Shown here in pieces: positions 59,862-64,000 of a DNA stretch of 64,000 bases. A program made the translations under genes and the position numbers. Within the stretch, counting starts at the first letter, position 1. The number at the start of each line of letters is the position of its first letter. The notes under the pieces are model-generated. The model was not told where the DNA came from and did not search any database. It saw nothing but the letters and a program-made list of their open reading frames with translations. Origin of the DNA: Mesorhizobium_K quangtriensis (GTDB taxonomy: Bacteria; Pseudomonadota; Alphaproteobacteria; Rhizobiales; Rhizobiaceae). The DNA lies in contig NZ_JBEBMF010000001.1 of the NCBI RefSeq assembly GCF_040081925.1, forward strand, positions 1,426,001 to 1,490,000. The letters run 5' to 3'.

Positions 59862-60788
59862 TCAGGTCGCCAGTTCGCGCCGCCACGGCGGATTGGCGCC
59901 CGCACGCGATACGGTGACGGCTGCCGCAGCTGCGCCTAGCGACAAGGCCGCTTGGATTGCGCTCTCGGAGAGCTTGGCGACTCCATCTTTGGTCAGGGCC
60001 TTTCCCTCGAAAAGCGAGGCAAGCAGGCCGGCATTGAACGTGTCGCCCGCGCCGACGGTATCAACGACGGCCACTGATTGCGGGGTCAGGGCCACTCTGT
60101 GGTTTTTCGTGTAGGCGACGATTTCCTTCCCGCCTCGTGTCACCACGATGAGCTTCGGCCCAACAGCGAGCCAATTCGCCACGACCTCCTCTGCAGTGCC
60201 GGCCCGGCTGAACCAGGCGAGATCCTCGTCGGAGAGCTTGAGGATATCGGCCGTCGCGATCATGCGTTCGATGCGCGCTTCATGTTTGCCGCGGTCGGCG
60301 ATGAAAGCAGGCCGGATATTGGGATCGAGCATGGTGACGCGGTCGGCTGACTCTCGCCGCATGAACTCTTCATAGGCTGATCCGCAGGGCTCGGAGATAA
60401 GGCTGATGCCGCCGAAAAGCAGGGCGTCCACATTGCCGTCGAGAACCGGCAGGTCGGCATCCGACAGCATCCGGCCGGCAGTGGCTTCGTCATAGAACAC
60501 ATAGCTCGCATGACCATCGACCAGCTTGACGAAAGCAAGCGTCGTTGGGCGGCCGGAAACATGCGCGTAGCGGGAGCCGACCCGGCTGGCCGTCAGCGTC
60601 TCACGCAATTGTTCACCAAACAAGTCGGAGGACAGGCCGGAGAAGAACTCGACCGGAACGCCGAGCCTTCCAAGGGCGATGGCAGAATTGAACACCGCGC
60701 CGCCGGAGTAGGGCGCGAATGCTGGTTCGTCGAGAGTTGAACGGCGCGGCAGCATGTCGATCAAGGCCTCGCCGCAACAGATGATCAT
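59862..60788 (-). CDS. frcK: PfkB-family sugar kinase (probable fructokinase)
   Basis: 308 residues from ATG 60788. Opens IICCGEALIDMLPR; the sugar-binding GGAVFNSAIALGRLG near 31 and the C-terminal anion-hole motif DTVGAGDTFNAGLLA near 250, with the catalytic Asp, are complete. The best guess is fructokinase, because the locus has FrcB-type fructose uptake genes and Sinorhizobium frc operons carry frcK. Here it is on the regulator's strand, 31 bases after the mutarotase gene, instead of after frcA. Confidence 0.82.
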   Translation of the reverse strand: MIICCGEALIDMLPRRSTLDEPAFAPYSGGAVFNSAIALGRLGVPVEFFSGLSSDLFGEQLRETLTASRVGSRYAHVSGRPTTLAFVKLVDGHASYVFYDEATAGRMLSDADLPVLDGNVDALLFGGISLISEPCGSAYEEFMRRESADRVTMLDPNIRPAFIADRGKHEARIERMIATADILKLSDEDLAWFSRAGTAEEVVANWLAVGPKLIVVTRGGKEIVAYTKNHRVALTPQSVAVVDTVGAGDTFNAGLLASLFEGKALTKDGVAKLSESAIQAALSLGAAAAAVTVSRAGANPPWRRELAT

Positions 60789-60819
60789 CGTCAAGACTCC
60801 CGGAATCATGCCGCGTGGT

Positions 60820-61251
60820 TCAGTGCGGTCTTATCACGCCCTTGCGGACGATGAAGTTGCCATAGAGGCGTGGTTCGCTGGTGGCAACCACTGCATAGGC
60901 TGTCTTCACGCGTCCGTAGAATGGTCCGCCCGGCAGCGGCAGGACGGGCATGCCCGGCGCCTTCCTTGCGCATAGATCGATCATCTCGTGGTGAATCGGA
61001 TCCAGTTTCTGCGGGTCGCCGCCGACTGACGCGCAGAAGAGCGCATTCGGCACGAAATCGTCCACCGGCAGCACGGACAGCACCGCGTCGATCACCTCCA
61101 TGACGCCATGCCCGTCTGCCCGGAGCACGCGCCGGCCATGCTCGTTCGCCGGATAGTTGCCGTCGACGATCGCCAGTTCGTCGCCATGACCCATTGCGCG
61201 CAGCACCGACAACATGTCCGGACCCAGCAGGGGAGGGATTCCAATGAGCAT
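60820..61251 (-). CDS. RbsD/FucU family sugar mutarotase
   Basis: 143 residues from ATG 61251, which overlaps the ROK stop (ATGA reading); GTG 61254 is possible. The motif MGHGDELAIVDGNYPANE near residue 20 and LYGNFIVRKGVIRP at the C-terminus carry the conserved His, Asp, Tyr and Asn of FucU/RbsD. These proteins speed anomer exchange of ribose, fucose or fructose after uptake. The DGNYPA form suits FucU more than RbsD. It sits between the ROK regulator and the sugar kinase, which suggests it feeds the correct anomer to the kinase. Confidence 0.85.
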   Translation of the reverse strand: MLIGIPPLLGPDMLSVLRAMGHGDELAIVDGNYPANEHGRRVLRADGHGVMEVIDAVLSVLPVDDFVPNALFCASVGGDPQKLDPIHHEMIDLCARKAPGMPVLPLPGGPFYGRVKTAYAVVATSEPRLYGNFIVRKGVIRPH

Positions 61252-62480
61252 CACGACCCTCCAGAAGGCATTGCTGCGCCCACAAGGAAGCGCTCCGACA
61301 AAGGCAGACTGGCGCCGCCGAGCGCGCGCGCATGGATGCCGACCGTGCCTCCGCGGACATCGGGCACGCGCAACCCCTCGACATCTATTCCGGTCAGTGC
61401 CTTTCGCACGGCGTCCACAAGTCTCTCGCGGGCGAAAGTCGGCATCCAGCCGTCGATCACGGCAGCCTCGAAGTCGATCACTGCAGCTGAAGAAACGATC
61501 GCATAGGCCAGTGCCCCGCCAGCCGATTCGAACCAGGAATCAAACTCCGGTCCGTCGTGATCCCAGCGGTCAGGCGTAGTCCACAAATAGTTGGCGTCGA
61601 TGCCTTTGGCGTTGAGAGCCTTTTCGAGCATCGCCAGCGACGCCACATCGATCAACTGCGTCGGTCTGCCATTGGGGCCGGGCACGGGCATCGATCCCAG
61701 TGCGCCGGCATTCCCGGTCGAGCCGCCATACAGGCTACCGTTCAGGACCACGCCGCCTCCGGCGAAAGCGCCGATATAGAAATAGACGAAATCCCGCAGG
61801 TTGCCCGTCTGCCCGAAAACCAGTTCGGCGCCACAGGCCGCAGTGGCATCGTTCTGCAGATAGACCGGAAAGGTGCATCGCGCCTGGACGTCTGCACGGA
61901 TGTCGCGGTGGCGCCACTGGTCCATGATCTCGCGTGGTGCGCCCGCCGTGTCGGCCCAGTTCCACAGTTCGAAGGGCATGGCAATGCCGAGCCCTGCGAT
62001 GCGCTTGTCCTGTTCGGCGGTCATGCCTGCACGCAGGCGCTTGATACCGGCCTCTACGAAGTCCAGGATGTCACGAGGCGCCGGGTAACGATAGGAGTTT
62101 TGCAGCATGCCGCGGACATTGCCGAGGAAATCGATCAGCACGAGTTCCGCGCTTCTGCGTCCGATCTTCAGCCCAAGAAAATAAGCCCCGTCGGGGTTGA
62201 GCGCCATCGGGATAGAAGGCTGGCCTACCTTGCCTCGTTGAGGCTCTTGCCGCAGCAGCAACCCGTCGTCCTCGAGCTCTCGCATGATGACCGACACGGT
62301 CTGCACGGATAGTCGCGTCATGCGCGCGATCTCTGATTTGGCAAGGCTGCCATTTTGGCGAACCAGCGACAGCACCAGGCGCTCGTTCTGGTCGCGCATG
62401 CCACTCTGGTTGGTGCCTCGATGATGGACAGGGGCTTCTGTCGTCGCAGCAGAACCGCGCCGAGCCCGGAGATCCTCCAC
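61251..62480 (-). CDS. frcR: ROK-family transcriptional regulator (FrcR-like)
   Basis: 409 residues from GTG 62480, which has a strong GGGAGG five bases upstream; the frame open to TTG 62537 lacks a site. Residues about 25-80 form a winged helix (SLAKSEIARMTRLSVQTVSVI). The ROK domain follows with LQNDATAACGAE, keeping the Asp of the sugar site, and FYIGAFAGGGVVLNGSLYGG. The zinc motif CxCGxxGC seen in Mlc and NagC is absent: the matching stretch is GSMPVPGPNGRP. It is divergent from frcB across an AT-rich palindrome, so it probably represses both sides and is released by a sugar. Confidence 0.88.
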   Translation of the reverse strand: MEDLRARRGSAATTEAPVHHRGTNQSGMRDQNERLVLSLVRQNGSLAKSEIARMTRLSVQTVSVIMRELEDDGLLLRQEPQRGKVGQPSIPMALNPDGAYFLGLKIGRRSAELVLIDFLGNVRGMLQNSYRYPAPRDILDFVEAGIKRLRAGMTAEQDKRIAGLGIAMPFELWNWADTAGAPREIMDQWRHRDIRADVQARCTFPVYLQNDATAACGAELVFGQTGNLRDFVYFYIGAFAGGGVVLNGSLYGGSTGNAGALGSMPVPGPNGRPTQLIDVASLAMLEKALNAKGIDANYLWTTPDRWDHDGPEFDSWFESAGGALAYAIVSSAAVIDFEAAVIDGWMPTFARERLVDAVRKALTGIDVEGLRVPDVRGGTVGIHARALGGASLPLSERFLVGAAMPSGGS

Positions 62481-62538
62481 TTTTTCCTCCCGTAGGTTTT
62501 GGAAACGAGCATGCTTCGGGTCATTCCCAAATGTCAAT

Positions 62539-62563
62539 AATAAATAAGAGTGATTTATTTATT
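62539..62563. promoter_or_regulatory. AT-rich palindrome, probable FrcR operator
   Basis: AATAAATAA-GAGTGAT-TTATTTATT: nine-base arms with a seven-base centre, all A/T in a GC-rich context, 59 bases from the frcR start and 124 bases from frcB. It directly precedes a TTGACT that could be the frcB -35 box (62563-62568). ROK regulators bind AT-rich inverted repeats of this kind, so repression by FrcR is likely. Confidence 0.65.
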
Positions 62564-62686
62564 GACTCATCGCGCGGTTGATGGCTTGATGATGAGGAGA
62601 CATGCGACAGGGAAGGTTGCGCATGTCCCGCGGAGAGGCGAGTGCCGAAATCCGCGATGATTTGAATTCCAATCGGGAGGACTATC

Positions 62687-63721
62687 GTGACCAGTACTAC
62701 TCTGTTGAAATCGACCGTTTTCGGGGCAGCGGCGATTGCCCTGATGGCCTTTACGTCCGCGGCGTCCGCAGCGGACGTAAGCGCCTGCCTCATCACCAAG
62801 ACCGACACCAACCCCTTCTTCGTCAAGATGAAGGAAGGCGCGACCGCCAAGGCGGCCGAACTTGGCGTGACGCTGAAAGCTTACGCCGGCAAGATCGACG
62901 GCGACAACGAAAGCCAGGTCGCGGCGATCGAGTCCTGCATCGCCGACGGCGCAAAAGGCATCCTTCTTGTTCCGTCGGACAGCAAGGCCATCGTCGACTC
63001 CGTCAAGAAGGCGCGCGATGCCGGCATACTGGTTATTGCGCTCGACACGCCGCTAGAGCCGATCGACGCTGCCGACTCCACATTTGCCACGGACAATTTC
63101 AAGGCCGGCGAACTGATCGGCTCCTGGGCAAAGGCCACGTTGGGCGATGCAGCGGCCAGCGCAAAGATTGCCTACATGGACCTAAACCCATCGCAGCCAA
63201 CCGTCGACGTGTTGCGCGACCAGGGCTTTATGTCGGGTTTCGGTATCGACACCAAGGACGTGAACAAGATCGGCGACGAGGACGATGCGCGTAACGTCTG
63301 CCACGATGTCACGAATGGCAACGAGGAAGGCGGTCGCAAGGCGATGGAGAATTGCCTCCAGAAGGACCCCGGCATCAACGTCGTCTACACGATCAACGAG
63401 CCGGCTGCCGCCGGCGCCTATGAGGCTCTTAAGGCTGTCGGCATGGAAGGCAACGTGCTGATCGTTTCGGTCGATGGAGGCTGCCCAGGAGTGAAAAACG
63501 TCGCCGAAGGCGTCATAGGCGCGACCTCGCAGCAATATCCTCTGCTGATGGCTTCGATGGGTATCGAGGCGATCAAGAAGTTCGCGGATACCGGCGAGAA
63601 GCCGGCTCCAACGGAAGGCAAGCAGTTCTTCGACACGGGTGTGACGCTGGTCACCGATAAGCCCGCGGCTGGCGTCGACTCGATCGACACCAAGAAGGGT
63701 GCCGAACTCTGCTGGGGTTGA
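62687..63721 (+). CDS. frcB: Sugar ABC transporter substrate-binding protein (FrcB-like)
   Basis: 344 residues from GTG 62687, with GGGAGG six bases upstream. Residues 1-29 are a signal peptide ending in SAASAAD. The rest is a periplasmic-binding-protein type 1 (ribose/galactose class) with SACLITKTDTNPFFVKMKEG, split as CLITKTDTNPFF, then DGAKGILLVPSD, ALDTPLEP and NEPAAAGAYEALK. It is closest to rhizobial FrcB, which binds fructose with ribose and mannose as lesser ligands. Two cysteine pairs may form disulfides. A hairpin separates it from the permease gene. Confidence 0.88.
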   Translation: MTSTTLLKSTVFGAAAIALMAFTSAASAADVSACLITKTDTNPFFVKMKEGATAKAAELGVTLKAYAGKIDGDNESQVAAIESCIADGAKGILLVPSDSKAIVDSVKKARDAGILVIALDTPLEPIDAADSTFATDNFKAGELIGSWAKATLGDAAASAKIAYMDLNPSQPTVDVLRDQGFMSGFGIDTKDVNKIGDEDDARNVCHDVTNGNEEGGRKAMENCLQKDPGINVVYTINEPAAAGAYEALKAVGMEGNVLIVSVDGGCPGVKNVAEGVIGATSQQYPLLMASMGIEAIKKFADTGEKPAPTEGKQFFDTGVTLVTDKPAAGVDSIDTKKGAELCWG

Positions 63722-63755
63722 TTCTAACGTCAGTCGAGCAGACTATCCACACAGG

Positions 63756-63784
63756 CGAAGGGCGGCGTCGGCCGCTCTTCGTTT
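63756..63784 (+). terminator. Intercistronic hairpin between frcB and frcC
   Basis: Stem CGAAGGGCGGC / GCCGCTCTTCG (11 pairs, one G-T) with a GTCG loop, then TTT. Such partial terminators after a binding-protein gene usually keep its transcript above that of the permease and ATPase. Confidence 0.6.
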
Positions 63785-63817
63785 AACGGGACACAGATCC
63801 CGAGGGAGGGAATCAAG

Positions 63818-64000
63818 ATGACTGACGCTTCGGCAGACGCCAGGCGGCCGCAGGACTTCGAGAAGACTCTCTCGGAGAGCGACGCCTCGGTGGCAAACTT
63901 CGACACCCACAGCCGCTCGCCGCTCGAGAACGCGCAACATTTCCTGCACAAGAACCCGGCCGCGGTGCCGTTGATCGTGCTGGTTATCTCCGTCCTGTTT
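63818..64000 (+). CDS. frcC: Sugar ABC transporter permease (FrcC-like), 3' end missing
   Basis: The first 61 residues are in the window, open at the right edge. GAGGGAGGG lies ten bases before ATG 63818. The N-terminal 45 residues are charged and cytosolic (ends HFLHKNPAAVP), then the first membrane helix begins (LIVLVISVLF). The long hydrophilic lead before helix one is typical of FrcC. Assignment leans on frcB and gene order; the fragment alone is short. Confidence 0.75.
   Translation, partial: MTDASADARRPQDFEKTLSESDASVANFDTHSRSPLENAQHFLHKNPAAVPLIVLVISVLF

Noticed and set aside
1..64000. CRISPR array, insertion sequence or complete prophage
   Set aside because: No regularly spaced repeats, no transposase frame and no phage structural cluster; the DUF2793 gene stands alone.

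Overview
The window reads as chromosomal backbone of a GC-rich alphaproteobacterium of the order Hyphomicrobiales (Rhizobiales), most like Mesorhizobium and its relatives. This rests on the ctaCDB-coxF-ctaGE cytochrome oxidase operon, the CcrM-type GANTC methyltransferase with a C-terminal RAMA-like domain, IalB and YqgE family proteins, the frc fructose uptake locus, and short palindromic intergenic repeats of the kind scattered through rhizobial genomes. Genus placement is inference; no 16S gene is present.

Layout. 1-6.1 kb: end of an outer-membrane barrel gene, DUF2277, pirin, dxs, a small secreted protein, tlyA and a TrmA/RlmD-type RNA methyltransferase. 6.1-11.8 kb: the most accessory-looking part, with a small membrane protein, an Xre/DUF2384 antitoxin-like gene overlapping a glycosyltransferase-25 gene, tldD, an exported carboxymuconolactone decarboxylase-like protein, a TetR regulator and IalB. 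12.2-18.8 kb: the aa3 cytochrome c oxidase operon, then DUF983 and SURF1. 19-23.8 kb: ispH-thrB-rnhA, then a peroxiredoxin and a DsbD-alpha-like protein on the minus strand, and YqgE. 23.8-30 kb: a minus-strand run of a DISM-PAS-GGDEF-EAL signalling protein, a GNAT acetyltransferase, an M16 peptidase and thrC. 30-37 kb: a lipoprotein, a phage-tail-like DUF2793 protein, smc, a DsbA-like thioredoxin and a DciA-like protein. 37-44.6 kb: mutY, two HAD hydrolases, ccrM, a DEAD-box helicase and a HerA-like ATPase. 44.7-50.4 kb: tRNA-Gln, a VOC protein, ppdK, two poorly known proteins and an MBL hydrolase. 50.5-59.7 kb: bioY, dTDP-rhamnose genes rfbACBD, sulfate activation genes cysD-cysNC-cysQ and a DegT sugar aminotransferase. 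59.8-64 kb: a fructose locus with a sugar kinase, a FucU/RbsD mutarotase and a ROK regulator on one strand, and frcB plus the start of the permease on the other.

How the genes work together. The cox block gives all three core oxidase subunits with heme O synthase, CtaG (copper insertion) and SURF1. thrB and thrC complete threonine synthesis from homoserine, while dxs and ispH are the first and last steps of the MEP pathway. rfbACBD makes dTDP-L-rhamnose. cysD/cysNC makes APS and PAPS and CysQ removes PAP; their position between rhamnose genes and a DegT aminotransferase raises, but does not prove, a link to surface polysaccharide.

Most of the window is well-known housekeeping. The parts most worth a second look are the Xre/GT25 overlap, the lone DUF2793 beta-helix gene, the palindromic repeats at the 3' ends of rnhA and SURF1, and the rearranged frc locus with its AT-rich operator.
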